Origin: Buxus sempervirens | Taxonomy: Eukaryota; Streptophyta; Magnoliopsida; Buxales; Buxaceae | Reading direction: 5' to 3' | NCBI GenBank assembly: GCA_947561395.2 | Contig: OX387194.1 | Span: forward strand, 25,077,536-25,141,535 | DNA: 64,000 nucleotides | Shown here: piece by piece, positions 43,614-56,975 of the stretch | Layout of the letters: each line of letters begins with the position of its first letter | Position numbering within the stretch: the first letter of the stretch is position 1 | Translations under genes and position numbers: made by a program | Notes under the pieces: model-generated | What the model was told of the DNA's origin: nothing | Database searches by the model: none | What the model saw: only the letters and a program-made list of their open reading frames with translations

Positions 43614-44851
43614 GGGGCCCTAGGCCCCATTGCCCAAGGTTGGCCATCTCTTTTGTCTCCACCAGGTTGCTTGCTACTAGTAACATCCCAAGCCATCCCT
43701 TTCACTCCAATCCCTATAAAATTCCCCAAAATACCCCTAAGTCTTCCGTTGTTTCTTCTCTTCTTCATATTATCCTATACAAGAGAGCAAAGGGGAAGTC
43801 TTTTGAAGCCAAGAGAAGGCTTTCAAGTTGTTGTCAACATCATTTGGAGGACCACAACACTTAAAAAAGAAGAGGTAATAACAAGGTGAGCTTCCTACCA
43901 ACCTTGTATTTGACATATATTAAATTTAAGTTTTTTTGGATATGTTTCCTTTTTAACTATTGTTAATAACTATTTCTTGTTATTTTTATTCTCACCATTT
44001 GTTCCTTCTTTTGCATGCTATGAGAGTCCCCATGGTAAGGGGGATCCCTCATACGAAAGGTGGGAGGAGTGTTTCTCCGATAAGGCAAAAAAGAGCCATT
44101 TAAGCAAATCATTATTGCTTCTTTGTTTGCTGATGTTATTTTAAAGAGTGGTTTGTCCTCTTATTGGATCTGTTGTAACCCTTATAATTAACTTCTCCCT
44201 CCTTCCCTTCCTTAGTTATTATCATTTGTCGTTCTCTTGCATGTATGATCATGTCATAAGCTTCTTGTTCTTTTAGTGTATATACAAGCACCACTTGTAT
44301 GCATGCATTTTAACATATGTCGAAAGCCTCACTTCCAGCATATTTTTACACACTAATTGAACCATGTCACACATACATTTTCATTTGTAGCATATAAAGA
44401 ACATGTTTAAGACATATTTAGACTTGTCTTATATTCATTTTTAAATGTTAGCATGAAACTTCTCATTTTAACCCATTAGCACATACTTTTTAGATCACTT
44501 CCGGCATTTCCAGCCCATTTTATACAGTATGTTCGATTCCTTAGATGTCACTCTTCACTTGCTGTTATTGGGTGCCTCACATCACTATCCCCATGCATGA
44601 TTATTTATGTATGTTTAGTTCTTGTATTTGCTCGTTGATTGGTTGAAGGGATATGTGAATGGCTTAATAAAAGAAGCTTGATTGTGGCCAAAAATGAACA
44701 TCTAAACCACTGTGGGTCTACTCAGAGACCCACAGCAGTTCACCCAGGCCTCTGAGAAGTAGGCGAACCCATCCCCATGACCATTTTAGCGTTTCTAGGA
44801 TTTCGGGCCGGATCTGCATACTCAGGGCGAATCAGGCCCGACTGCATGACA

Positions 44852-44902
44852 TGTGCGGTCAGGCCGTGACCACATAGGGTCTGCGGACGGGCCTTGTCCG
44901 CA
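44852..44902. repeat. Palindrome zone II (TGCGGAC/GTCCGCA)
   Basis: Units at 44852-44874 (TGTGCGGTCA / TGACCACA) and 44882-44902 (perfect arms TGCGGAC / GTCCGCA). Same motif as the promoter-proximal zone of this copy. Confidence 0.85.
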
Positions 44903-45450
44903 TAACTTTCTGCGAACAGAGCCAATGGACCACCAGATTTCGTTTTCTTGGGTTTAAGCCCGCTTGGTCCGACCCGAATAAGTTTAATGTAAACCATTTG
45001 GGCTCCTGAGTCAACCCAAGCCCATTTTTGAGACTCGGGCCTTAAAAGTCTTAACCCATTAATCAATTTGTATATTTAATTAACCTTTAAACTAAATAAC
45101 CAAACCCAATAATTAGGGTTACCTAACATAACCATAGCTGGGCCTTGGGCTTGATTTAGGCCCAACATGGTATCCAATGGGCCTTCCAACAGGGCCCATA
45201 TCCGACCCACTTCACCGAAAGGTAAAAAGATAAAATCAATCAAAATAAAAGGGACCTAGATAGATGGTCCCCACTCAAACTTAATAAGTTTGCATTCTGG
45301 CTTAGGAAATAAGGGTGAGACTAAGTTGACTTAAACCAGGAAAACTCGAAGGACTCGCTAAACCAGCGGGGCGGACTGGGTGTCTTCGGACTTCTTCGAA
45401 CCGTAATCGAGAACTTAGCTGGAATCTTCAAAAAGCCGCAGATCAATCAA

Positions 45451-47927
45451 ATTAAGCCAGGAAGACTTGATGGTCAATGATTTTTTTATCTAACTTTTAT
45501 CTTCTCATGTATTTATATATATAATTGCCAATCTTCTGTAGCTAAGATTTCGTGATTAACTTAATTTGGTATCCTTCATTTTTGCCATTGCCGTGAGGCT
45601 TCGATGTGGAAACGATGAAAGCTTTTTAAGAGCTGGGAGAGAAAGCTAGATCATGTCATGTCCGAAGACAAAACTTCTTGCCATTTCTCCTAGAGCACAT
45701 GAAAAACGGATTGTACCTTAACCACAGAAGTATATCATGATGTGTTGTTGGAACCCAATACCAATACAAATATTTCTTCAATTTTATCCATTATTTTACT
45801 TACATATTTGAGTGGTGGTATCGAAGAACCTCTTTTCAAATTCACTATTGTATTTATATATTTTAGTGTTTGTTTGTGAAGCAACGATCTTAGCTATTTG
45901 TCAAGCTTACAATCCTTGCAAATCCTATTGATCCACAACCATTATGTTGTTTCAGAATTAATGTTGCAGTCATCTTACAACTGTAGCAAAGGAAATGAAC
46001 ATTCTGTTATTTTCTTATGGTTTCTACCACTATTATTGCAGTCTTCCCCTTTTTCCTTTTTGCAAAAGGAAATAAAGGATTTGAAAAGGAATGTTCCTTA
46101 TTCATCAATTTATCTTGTAACAAATCAAGTTAGCCCCTTTATCCAGTTCGTCTCTACAATGTCAGAATCAGTGATGAAAAACTCATAGTTATAATTGATA
46201 TGTCAGACTACATGGAGAAATGCTCAGTTTCTAAATTGATAAGTGCTCCTCTTGGGTAACTACTGAGTACCTCTTATTAATCTGTTGAAGTGGGTATCAC
46301 TGAAGCAACAAAAACGCTAGGCATAGACGAACAATAACAACAACCAAATCCCACTTTCACCTCTAACCACATCAAATTTGACTTGACCTTAGTTGGAGCA
46401 TCCATTCAGTGAGGTGCTGCTAGTAATTAAAGAGTAAGGGATAAATATATAGGCTTGGGCAGTTTCACTTTTAAATGTTAAATTTTTGTTGGGAGATGAT
46501 GAAGGGAGATGCTCTTTACATCTTCAATAGAAATCTATAATTTCTAAGAGCGCCTTATACTACAGTTATTTCCATCCATTTGCTTTGATTGTTTATTATA
46601 CATGCTCTCTTTTATAAATGTCCTTCTAACCTACATGTTTCTCCAATAAACAAACTTATTATTTTGATCTCGCAAGAATATGTCTTCAATAGCAAATTGT
46701 TAAAACTAGTGTAAAACCAATGAGGCCCAAAAAACATGATGTTCTCTAGATCAAGAAATATGAATTAAGCTGCCCTTGAAAATAGTTTGGTAGTACTTGA
46801 TGAACTCAATATATTATAGCTGATTGTTAATAATTAAATTTTTTGGTTTATATATGTAAGGGGACGATTAGAAAATTTGTTTAGGATTCTTAATTATGAT
46901 TTCTTGCTATCAAAACACAAAATACAAGATTTTAATTAATAACTTTATATATAGTTTTCTTATAACATCTAAATAGTATCAAGAAAGTTATTTTTCTGTT
47001 TCCTTTTCACCTTTTTCTCTTTTCTTTTCTCACATACTTTTCTCACACTCTAAACATCTAAACATTGTAAATAACCAAAATCAAAAATAACATTTGGTTC
47101 TAGCTAGATGTCTGCATATACGCTCAAGATATTAATAATCATATAGCCCTAAACAGTTAATAATGTTGAGGAATAACATTTTGCACTTAGAACTACTCCA
47201 ACAGTTATTTACAAAGAACCAAATCATATAAATTTTACCCATCCCCGTGCAACGCATGGGGTGTTTGCTATTACACTAATAAAGCAAAACACAAAATTTG
47301 TTGGAATACCCAACTCTCTAGAACTGGACAAAATTTGTTAGGATACCCGACTATCTAGAACCGCACGCATGGTTAAAGAGTGACACGTCTATTTCTTGCA
47401 AATATCAATTATTGGGGATTCAAAAAGGTCATTGAGTTGGTACTTTTTGATTTGTACTTTGCACGACCAACCCTATCCAAATTAGAAGAAGAAAGATAAA
47501 AGAAATAAAAAAAAATCATTCTTACTTGAATATAAGTAAATAATAAATGCTAAAATAACAGAACATATGGAAATGGAGAGAACCTATAACTAAAGAAACC
47601 CCAATCTTGTTCGGAACTCTTCTTTTTCTGCTAGAAGCTAAATAGTTCCCATGGTAAGTTCAACAAGTGGTATATACCAAATTCAATCTTCTCAACTTTT
47701 TTGTAATAATTCTGTTAATTTCACAATTACTGCTGTCAAAAATAATATGAGCAAATAATTTATGTTCTCAAAGTTATAGCCTTTCTGTAAGTAAAGAAAT
47801 ATTGAAGTTACACAAATTCAAATACGCATTGTCAGCTACAAACAATGTTTATTAAATATTCTCCACCAAGAAAGTTTAATATTTAGCTTGTTTCCAATTA
47901 TTTTCTATAAACAGTAGACGCTAGGTG
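45451..47927. other. Unassigned DNA, no gene; contains a Helitron-like 3' hairpin
   Basis: No coding signature on either strand. The forward frame 45898-46188 (96 codons) has no known domain. At 47243-47261 an 8-bp hairpin (CCCCGTGC aac GCATGGGG, one G-T pair) is followed by TGTTTGCTAT. This is the look of a small Helitron 3' end with the final CTRR mutated. Its 5' end was not found. Two similar stretches, TTGTTGGAATACCCAACTCTC and TTGTTAGGATACCCGACTATC-like, repeat at 47298 and 47335 and again at ~56345. Confidence 0.45.
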
Positions 47928-48475
47928 CACTACAAGAAATATGCCTTTTTGCAACGAAACTATTTGCAACGATTTAAAAGTCCTTGCCATAAAGCAGTTA
48001 TTTGCCACAATTTTCCAGATCGTTGCGAATATATAACTATTTGCAACGGTGTGTATAATCGTTGCAAATACACAATTATTTGCAACGAAATACCCTTTGT
48101 TGCAAATGTTCATTGCAAAAACTGTTAATTATGACCAATACATTTCCAACAACGTAGAAGTCGTTGCAAAAAAAATAGTTATTTACAACAATTTATAGAA
48201 TCGTGGCAAATACGTAACTATTTGCAACGCAATACTCATTGTTGCAAATGTTAATTGCAAAAATTATTATTTGTGACCATATATTTGTAACGACATAAAA
48301 ATCGTTGCAAACAAATAATTATTTACAACAATTTATAGGGTCGTTACAAATACACAGCTATTTGCAACAACATACTCTTCGTTGTAAATGTTCGTTGTAA
48401 AAAAAGTTGCAAATACATAATTATTTGCAACAAAATACACTTGGTTGCAACTATTCACTATAAAAAAAGTAGCAT
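47928..48475 (+). mobile_element. CACTA (En/Spm)-type end with subterminal TTTGCAACGA repeats
   Basis: CACTACAAGAAA at 47928 is the classic CACTA terminal sequence. It is followed by more than a dozen TTTGCAACGA/ATCGTTGCAAA words on both strands, grouped in ~120-bp degenerate blocks (from ~48060, ~48225, ~48355). Subterminal repeats of this kind bind the CACTA transposase. I do not find the matching TTTCTTGTAGTG end, so it is truncated or its partner end is degraded. Confidence 0.75.
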
Positions 48476-51130
48476 TGGAGGAAGCCATTGGATCCTCTAG
48501 ACAATGTTTTTAATTCATTAATGTTTTCCTTTTACCGAAAATAATATATATAATAGGAAAACAACTAATTTAAATTAATTAATAATAATTTAAAATATGA
48601 AATTGAAAAGATATTTTAAATTATTTATTGATAGTCTTTCTAGTAGAATCGTGCGCTAGTGCTTAGACTAAAATAAATGTTTTCCTTTTCTCGTAGAGTA
48701 CACAAACTTATGAATATTCTTTTACATCATCAAAATCGTGAATTACATTTTTTCTCCATTCCGCGCGCTCGTCTATCTTCCCGCTAAATTGAGTAGATGG
48801 AAGAAGGAAGTCGATCGACGGTTTGCCGAAAGCCCTCACAATCTGCCCTACTTTCATTCGAATCTCTCCTCGAATCTCTTCTGCGGACAGCGACCGAGAT
48901 AGCTTGAAGAGCATGGAGAGAGAGAGAGAGACCGTGTTCTTTGCGGCGGAGAAAATAATTTCTGAGTCAATTTCATAGACCGTGAATCTGCCAAGCAGTT
49001 GCAGAGTTCTATTTCGAGTTCTATTTCACTCTCTTTTTATCTCTGTCTGTCGATCATCCTCATCAGGTAGAAAAATTACGATGTGAATTTGAAATTCTAT
49101 TTTGTGTTATTTGTTTTGTCTCTTTCTCTCTGTGTTTTGTGTTATTTCGTTTTGTCTTGACTCTTTGTGGTTTATGCTATTTCATCATTTCTACTCTCTT
49201 GAAGTTTGAAAGTGTGGTGTTATTTCGTTTTGTGAATTTGTTGTTTTGTTTTGTCGCATTGTGAGTGTTTGTGAAAATGCCCTGTTATTTCGTTTTTTGT
49301 CTCTGGCTGTTGTGGTTTGTGTTGTTTCTAAGAACAGCAACAATTTGGATGAATGGCTAGGCCGTCTTGCAATGGTTGGATTTTCTGTTGCTCTTAGTGC
49401 TGTTTCTAATTGTGTTGCTATTTTTTATTTCTGTTTTCAATAACAACTTGGCTCTGTTATGGTTTGTGCTGTTTTCAAGGCTGTAGCATCGATTGCCTTC
49501 AAGACACAAGCTAAATGCTGTACAGCATTTAGATCAATATTCTGTACAATGCTTTCAATAAGTGTCACTATGGGACTGATATGAATGTACAGGACTTTGA
49601 TATTTTTAGGTACATATGGATTGAACCGATGCGATTGTGTGAATACTTCCTTGATATTCCTGAGGGTGATACCTCTGTTGTTGTTACTTTCATAAGAAAT
49701 TGGTGTTGTAGAACACAAGTAGCAGACCTAAGTAGATGCTTACACGTGAAAGAATTCTATATTCATACATATAGCTTCTGATTAGGTTTCTAATGCTGGA
49801 TTCTAATTGACACTTCCGAAAAATTGATTATAAAAGACTATTTTCCATCTAGACATTGGCATTTGGCTATAAAGGATCAATCAATGGAATGACCAACAAT
49901 CAATCTCCACTTGGCGTAGAATATGAACAAAGGAAATAGTTAAACTTGAATAGATAAGATGGCAACATGGATAGAGTTTTGTCCTTCCAGAACGATAGGG
50001 GAGAAATTTGAAGCAACCAAATTCATTTGTATAGCATATTATTAGCTATTCCATAAACATCCGAATAACAATTCACATCCTTGCCTACGATAAGATCAAG
50101 GTTGATGATATTCCATGCAAATAGTGTGCAAGCACAAACATAACTAAAAAGGAAATGGAAAAAAGAAAATCCAATAAAGATGGAATTTATAAGATATCTA
50201 CATATCATATTATTGTAAGTGATCAAGATTTATCGAGTTTGTCCTTAGGTTTACAAAATCATATTTTCAAAAATATCCACACCAAACCTTGGGAAACAAC
50301 CCAATTTTATCTTATTTTTTATGTAGTCGGCTTCAAGTATATGCAATCTTCATAATTGTGGAACGAAAGCCGCAGATGACAATGATAGAGGAGCACCAAT
50401 TCCTATAGCCTCATCAAGGCTTCTAATCTTGACCTGCATTCCATAAGGATTGAATTTTGTTCATGCAAAATTTATACAAAATTTACAAGATGATCTTAGT
50501 CTAAACATGAACATTCACAATACCATGGTAGTGTCTCAAGTAGGTGCCAAAATCCATAATACTTATCATCTTCATTTTCCTAGCATTCTGAATTATTTAG
50601 GAGCTTGTTACACAAATCTATTGCCAAAAATGCTAGCCTCCACCAACTGAAAACAGAATTAAAGAGGCAACACCATCAATGAATAATATAGTTTTAGCAA
50701 TAGATCTAAGGAGCAAATGAACATCAATGAATAAAAGACGTTTGGCAACGCAAGTCCCTCCATATTTTAACTTCCAAAAAATCAATGAATAAAAGAGGGA
50801 ATTGTTAATAACTTAAAATTCATTGGAGTTTCAAGATTAATGTTTATCAGAGAGGGTTGTTCTACGAATTAAAACCCAACCATTTGATGTATTTCTGGCT
50901 AGCGTCACAACACTATCAAATTAGCAGGTACTAAAAAATTCGCACCTCCAACAATTGACAACAAAATCAAAAAAGCATATCGTTGTCTTAATTTTTAGTT
51001 TCGAGCAAAATTTCCTACTTCACAGAACATACAATAAAGGGAAAAATAACAAAGGAATTTTGTAAAACACAACACAAGTATTAGCAAATTCATGTTTTAA
51101 ACACAAGAACAAACCATGCCAGATAGAAGA
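48476..51130. other. Unassigned DNA, no supported gene
   Basis: Reverse-strand 48914-48708 (68 codons) and forward 49246-49443 (65 codons, hydrophobic) flank a CT-rich leader-like region (48910-49080) with repeated TTTTGTGTTATTTCGTTTTGT words (49100-49290). It might be an old promoter/first-exon region, but no domain is recognisable. 49800-51130 shows nothing. Confidence 0.35.
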
Positions 51131-52234
51131 TGTGCATGGTGAAATTGCACGGCGGGGCGTACGTGGTTCGGGTGCATGTCTTCTAAAGGGTAAAATGGGA
51201 AATAGGGAGTCGCTACCCCTGATGAGGTGTAGGCGGACACCTGGGTGCCTAAGTTTGTCTAATTTGATGGTCTGCGGCTTGAGATTCTAAATAAGGTCTC
51301 GGTTATGATCAGGGAAAGTCCTAAGACACCTCGGTCCGCCCTATCGGTTGACGGGTCCCTCAGGTCTTCCTGGTTCGAGTCAACTCAATTCTAACTTACC
51401 CGGTTTCTAAGCCAAACATGCACACTTTTGTTGGGCCTTGTGGAGACCACCAAAGTGGTGTGGGTCCTCTTTTAATTGATTTTATCTTTCTTAGTTAAGT
51501 GATCTGGTTTTGATTGGGTGGGCCCCGTTGAAAGGCCCTTGGATCGCTTTGTGGGCTAAGCTTAGCCCACATGTCCCTTGTGGAGCCTCAATCTAACCCT
51601 AGGAGGCCCTTTGGGCTTTGGTTGGTTTGGTTAGTTTTATTTACGGTTCAAGTGAAGGATTACATTAAGTTTTATCTTTGGATGGGCCTGGATGGTTTGT
51701 GGGCCCATTGGGTGGGCCTCACAATGGATGCCAAATAGCTTGAACTATCTTGATTAAGTTATGCCAAAATGGGCTAGGCATGAGCTTGGGGCTCATTACC
51801 TAGGCTTGGGCTTGAAAGCCAAAGACTTTCTAGGTTAGGGTTTTGAAACCCTTCCCTCATTTGGTTCAATGGGCTTGGTGGGTCCGATAGGCCCAGGCCC
51901 GTAGTCTCGGCCAAACCAACCCTAAACTTGCAAGCATGGTACAAGCTGGGCTTTCGGTGGGCCTCAAATGGTGTGGCCCACTCAATTAATTTGATTGTCT
52001 TATTTAAATCCAAGTGAGTTGTTTGGGTTTGGTGGGCCTCGTTAGAAGGCCCACACTAAATCCAATTGGACCGGATGGGTCCAAGGCCCACATTGGGTTT
52101 CTAGGTGATCCGAAAACCCTACTGGTTCATGTGGTTTAATTAAAATAAGCAAGAAAATGATAAGGGGCCAGAATTGGAAAACTAAATTTTTTGGGGATGT
52201 AACAGAACTGAGTTGTCTGCTACAAAGGAAAATG

Positions 52235-52265
52235 GGCTGATCCGACCTGAGTTGTCAGATCAGCC
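52235..52265. repeat. Palindrome zone II (GGCTGATC/GATCAGCC)
   Basis: Perfect 8-bp arms around a 15-bp loop. Unlike three other copies, the motif does not match this copy's promoter-proximal array (TGTATCCAA). Confidence 0.7.
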
Positions 52266-53971
52266 TAAAAAGGGCTTTTTTCAAGTGGGCTTGGTTTCTG
52301 GGTTTCTTGGGGGACTTTAGTGACTATGTGGGCCCCTGTGTGGGCCCACAGTGGTGCAAAGGAAGGGGGAAGACCCCATTGTTTGGTTTCTTTTGGGGGG
52401 TTTGACATCAAGGGAAGGGGAGAAGGCCTAGGGCCCTGCCTTCTCCCTTTTTTACATCAAAATCAGCAATGAAATAGGGACCTAAGTGTCCCTGTTTTAG
52501 CTCCCCTCATTTCACAAATCAGCAAGTAAATAGGATAAGTAAAAATCAAAGGAAAATCACCCAAAAGGAACATACAAAGCATGCTTTAAACTATGATGAA
52601 AAGATATGTGTTTTCACATGTTATAAGCATAGAAAGTGAGGTGTGTGTGTGCTCACATGCATGAGTGGATGGCAATACAAATGGGGGATGACCTAGCATG
52701 CTTCTAGGGTGGAGATATACACGTGTACACATTCAATACGTGCAAGTACGGAGAGACATGCTCAGGTGATTAAAAACAACAGCTACTTGGAGAGGGAATC
52801 ATGGTGGGAGATCATAAAACAGCAGGAAAAGTGGGGAAGGAACATCACATATGGGACTTTCATGCATGTGCATGCTTGGGACATGAGATCAAAAGGAGAT
52901 GGAGCCACACATAGCACTACTAACAGCAGCTAAACATGTTAATCCGACCATATGATACACCCAAAAACATGTGAAAGCAATGAGTAAACAAAAAATGTGT
53001 GTGTGTGCTTAAGTGGGCACCAACAAGGCCAATCAATGGGGCTTACCATGACCTTCATGCATTATATTAACAAGTTGGATTTGGGGTGTGTAGTGGTGTG
53101 GAAACATGCTGGGGAACAGTGGCTATTAGAGAGGAGGGGGGACATGTTACAAGCTCAAAACAGTAGCATACTAGGGGGGGTATAACAGTAGCTAAGTGGG
53201 GGAAGGGGGGAGCATGATGGTGGGATCTCATACGCACATACATGCACATTTCATACACCTTAAAACATGTTAAAAAAGAAAACCAGCCATCATGAAGACA
53301 CACACACACACACAAGAAAAAAAAAATAGATGAAAACACAAGAAAAGAGAGCAAGAGAAGGGATTATGGGGATTATAAAAGAGATAAATTAGATGAGCCA
53401 ACAAAGGGGGAACATGCTCCCCATACGAATGGATAAAAAAAAACAGAACAAAAATCTTGAAGATCCTTGAAACCACATGTTCATACACTCTCATTCTCCC
53501 TTAGAGGCCATTCGTGCACTCCCCTTACCACGGGAATTTCCATACTCAATACGAAGAAGAAAAGAGGAGAGAATAAGCACTAATATGTTATAAATGAAGA
53601 TACTAACACGCTAAGACTAAAGAATACCCTAACATGCTCATAATGTACTCTTTATATATGTGAAGTAGAATTTCATGGAAAAGCTAACCTTGAGGTCAAA
53701 TGACCTTGATGTGGTGTGTTTGAGTCTTCTTGGAGCACCTCGAGGGCTGGAGCAGCCTCTTCCAATACCAACAGCAACCTTCCAAGCTTCTTTCTTTAGC
53801 GAAGATGAGGAAGGAAGAAGAGAGGCTTAAGAAGGCTTTAGGCAAGGGTCTGTTGGGTTGAAGAAGGGGTGGAGGGCAAAAAGATGGTGTTTTTCATGAG
53901 GGGGTGTGGAGGGAAAAGGAGGAAAGCAGCCCAAAAAAAACAACCAACCCCCAACAAGTGGGCAGATGTTG

Positions 53972-53980
53972 CCTTTTATA
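53972..53980 (-). promoter_or_regulatory. LTR TATA box (51131-54560 copy)
   Basis: Reverse-strand TATAAAAGG, 11 bp downstream of the palindrome array; the splice donor follows ~290 bp later at 53688. Confidence 0.65.
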
Positions 53981-53990
53981 GGCAACTTTT

Positions 53991-54052
53991 TGTATCCAAC
54001 AACACACATGTTTGGATACACACAAAGGGCAACACACATGTTTGGATACACA
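53991..54052. repeat. Promoter-proximal palindromes (TGTATCCAA/TTGGATACA)
   Basis: One full unit at 53991-54020 with arms TGTATCCAA / TTTGGATACA and a second, half unit (ACACACATGTTTGGATACA) at 54032-54051. Confidence 0.8.
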
Positions 54053-54780
54053 TATTAGGGTAAATTTTTGATAATTATAGATTCACCCTCGGATTTGACC
54101 GACGCGATTAATTTGATCGATGTGAACTCCACGATATTTACAAATTTACCCCAGATATTTATAGATTCATCCCAGATATTTACAGATTTACCCCGGTTAT
54201 TTACAGATTTATCCCCAGATATTTATAAAAAAATAGTATTTTATTCTAGATATTTTCATTTGCTGTCCTTTCCGCTCTTTTTGCCACGTGGGCAGTTTCC
54301 TGAGCTGTTTAACTTGTCCATAACTGCTTCATCTGAACTCTGATTCTAGCAAACTCAGTTACGTTGGAATCGTGTCAAAATGCTCTATCCACTGGGACAG
54401 GATTGAGCAGTTGATTCAGCTTTTGAGCAGAAGAGCGAAACTGCTCCCCGGAAACCAGTTCTGCTCATAACTTTCTCTCCGGGATCGAGCACCCAAACAC
54501 TCTCTTTCTCCATTTTAACCTCCCCATTTTTTATCTTCAGAAGTTAATGCCTGCAACCAGACGAGAGACTGGAAGTTCGTAGAAAGTGAAGAAGAAGGAA
54601 GCTCTAGTCCACAGGATAACACAAATTAACCCTAACAAATCTCTCTCTGTCTAAAAGTTACGTGATTATTAACGTGGACTATGTACGCTTCGATAATCAT
54701 AGGTTGTTGATTCTGGAATTTAGTTATTTAACGTTCTAATTATACTAAGTTGCAGATTTAATTTAAACTTTAAAACGTAA

Positions 54781-55013
54781 TCTCTACTTCTCTTCTCTGC
54801 TATATATAAAGCAAGGCACTCCCTTGGGAAGTGTGCCAAGCAAAATGTTCATCTTTCTGCAATAGCCCTTATACATCCACTGCCAATACTTACCAATAAA
54901 AGGGTAAAAATGGTCAAAAGTGTCTCAAATCTTTCAAAACCTAACCATCTATTTTAAAACCACTCCCTCCTTTTTTTTTTTAACGTGCGTGCAGAGCACG
55001 TGGGCCCTGCTAG
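54781..55013 (+). mobile_element. Small non-autonomous Helitron (233 bp)
   Basis: Begins TCTCTACTTCTC directly after A (54780) and ends CTAG directly before T (55014), the A|TC...CTRR|T insertion rule. A perfect 6-bp hairpin (ACGTGC, 7-nt loop, GCACGT; 54983-55001) sits 8 bp before CTAG. No coding sequence, so it depends on a RepHel source elsewhere. Confidence 0.85.
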
Positions 55014-56718
55014 TATAGTTGAAAACAAGATAACACTCTTGAAAACTACCGGAAGATTTAAAAACAAATGGGATTTAAAGTTATCTAAATTTAAAACCCA
55101 AATACAAATTAAAACGCCCAAAAAAAAATTTGCAAAATTTGTTGAAGAAATAGAGGTTGCATCTAGTGACTAGATTTTCAAATACGCCTAAAAAAGAACT
55201 TGCAAAATTTGTTGAAGAAGCTATAACCACCACATACACCACTGTTCTTTCCACTTTCAAATTTAAACCCCACCCCTACTCCTGTGCTATAGTTATTAGG
55301 TCGAGGACGTGTAGTATGCACATGACACCATTAGTACTATAGAAAAGAACTAAAGAGCCTTAGCACAAATGAAGAATAATGTTGATAAATTTGAAAACAA
55401 CTTTAACCAACTAAAGTAGATAATCCATCTCTATGACCATATCTACATGTTTACGTTCAGCTTTCCTCTTGTCATTGGACCTTTTATACCTATAAAACAT
55501 CCACAAATAACAACTTTCTTTATACGCTTTTGTTTGAGTGAACGCATCAGTCAAAACAGTCCTACAATAAATATTTTTGCCTATACTTGTTATACTTAAA
55601 TTACTATGTCAAAACGACACTCCACGATATGCTGCAGCAACTTAATTAGGTACTAATATAGTTATTTTAAAATATCTCAAGATGCTTGTAAATGTAGTCT
55701 GAAGCTAGTATTCTTTTAATATACAGTATACAGATTTCTTAAAATTCCATTATTTTCTTTTTAAAATTAATAGGGGGTTTTGCATTACGGTACATAAAAA
55801 AATCACTGACATCAACAAAATGTATTATCCAAACTATTTTCTTTTTCCTTTTTCGTTTTTTTATTTTCTTTTTTTCTCTATAGTGGATGCCCTGGGGAGA
55901 CATAGGATGCTACATAGATGTATCATTCATTGGTTATGCAAAATAATTTTGACATAAAGAAACACACTTCTAAACATTTCATTACATTATATCTTGTAAA
56001 GAAAACTTTCAGCTACAAGATAAAAACTTATTACATGACACTATAAAGTCCAAGTTTCATTACTTACATAATTATACTAGAAAATTCTAATATAAATCAT
56101 CATGATCAAAGACACCTAATGTAAAGTGCATCGAAAGAATGGAGCACAACTGAATCCAATGAACATCCAATCTGAAAAAGAGGACATTATTGGATGTTTC
56201 AAATGGATATCACATACCAAAACCAACACCATTGTTATGTTTTGTCAGAAATGATGACAGTGGGTAGAGTGAAGGGTTTGAGCATCATATAAATAATGTA
56301 ATTTTACAAATTCAAATAAACAAATAAAGCAAAACAAAAAAATGTTGTTGGAATACTTGACTCTCTAGAACTTGAAGTATGACTAAAAGTGAGACAACGG
56401 CTATTCCCTTCCTCCTCATGATCACCTATATAAATCCATTCATGGATTAGAAAAAATCATTATAATTAATCAGATTATAATTAATTTAATAATCTAGAAA
56501 TTTCATGGTCTTACAGTGCTCCCTTGGAAAGCGTATCAAACTAACTAATGTTTTTTTTTCTAAAATGACCTTATAATGACATTTTGACTTATATATTTAT
56601 ATGTGTAACTTTGTTTTTCTCATTTTTTCAATTTTCAAAGGACCCTCAACAATTTTTTATGCATTGCATGACCTAAAATTTGTATCTACATGCATGCAGT
56701 ACTACAAGTGCACCCCCA
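55014..56718. other. Unassigned AT-rich DNA
   Basis: No gene. A duplicated phrase, CAAAATTTGTTGAAGAA with a flanking 'ACGCC.AAAAAA', occurs at ~55115-55150 and ~55183-55219. 56510-56670 resembles the Helitron-like stretch at 36000-36170. Confidence 0.4.
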
Positions 56719-56975
56719 CTAGTTTCCATTACATGCCCGTTATCTATGCAAGCAGGGTACACATGCAGTATTGAACCTAGGTAGATAAAATAATTAGGAC
56801 ATGTAAAAGATAATAAATTATTAAAAGGTATTTTTGAAAAGTGAAAAATGAGATAGACAAAGTTGCCCATGTTTATTCATGAGAATAAATGACATTAAAG
56901 GTTATTTTCAAGGAAAGAAAATGAAAAAGCTTGGCATGCTTTCCAAAGGGCTGTTCTTTTTGAATATAGTATAGA
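56719..56975 (-). mobile_element. Second small Helitron, reverse strand (257 bp)
   Basis: On the reverse strand: A|TCTATACTATATTC (from 56975) to CTAG|T (56719), again with A and T flanks. The 5' part (AGCCCTTTGGAAAGCATGCC) resembles CACTCCCTTGGGAAGTGTGCC of the 54781 copy. The 3' hairpin (CCCTGC ... ACGGGC) is weak, so this copy is older. Confidence 0.65.

Larger units (their letters stand above)
39056..45450 (+). mobile_element. Family-A LTR, 5'-truncated, carrying a nested LTR
   Basis: Three AACTGAGTTTGC units (39076, 39222, ~39369), then a palindrome cut by the 39643-43458 insertion, two intact palindromes (43533-43553, 43561-43581), TATA (43606-43613), donor ACAAG/GTGAGC (43886), second palindrome zone (44852-44902), GGCCCA-rich stretch and the conserved 3' block up to ~45450. 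The extreme 3' end (GGCAACTCC...CA) is missing. Confidence 0.72.
51131..54560 (-). mobile_element. Family-A LTR, reverse strand
   Basis: The reverse-strand 3' end is ...CCATGCACA at 51131. Family landmarks in reverse order: AACTGAGTTTGC unit (54345), palindromes (54052-53991), TATA (53980-53972), donor CAAG/GTTAGC (53688), microsatellite-rich leader, GGCCCA-rich stretch (52320-51530), zone II (52265-52235), and the conserved 3' block with AGTCGCTACC (51210). The 5' end near 54560 is not sharp and no duplication is found. Confidence 0.72.

Noticed and set aside
43601..43889. Two overlapping forward frames of 78-87 codons
   Set aside because: They lie in the LTR leader just after the TATA box and end at the splice donor; no domain.
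45898..46188. 96-codon forward frame
   Set aside because: No recognisable domain, low-complexity hydrophobic start, no splice or promoter support.
53067..53494. Cys/Phe-rich reverse-strand frames
   Set aside because: Translations of CA-repeat and purine-rich LTR leader sequence.
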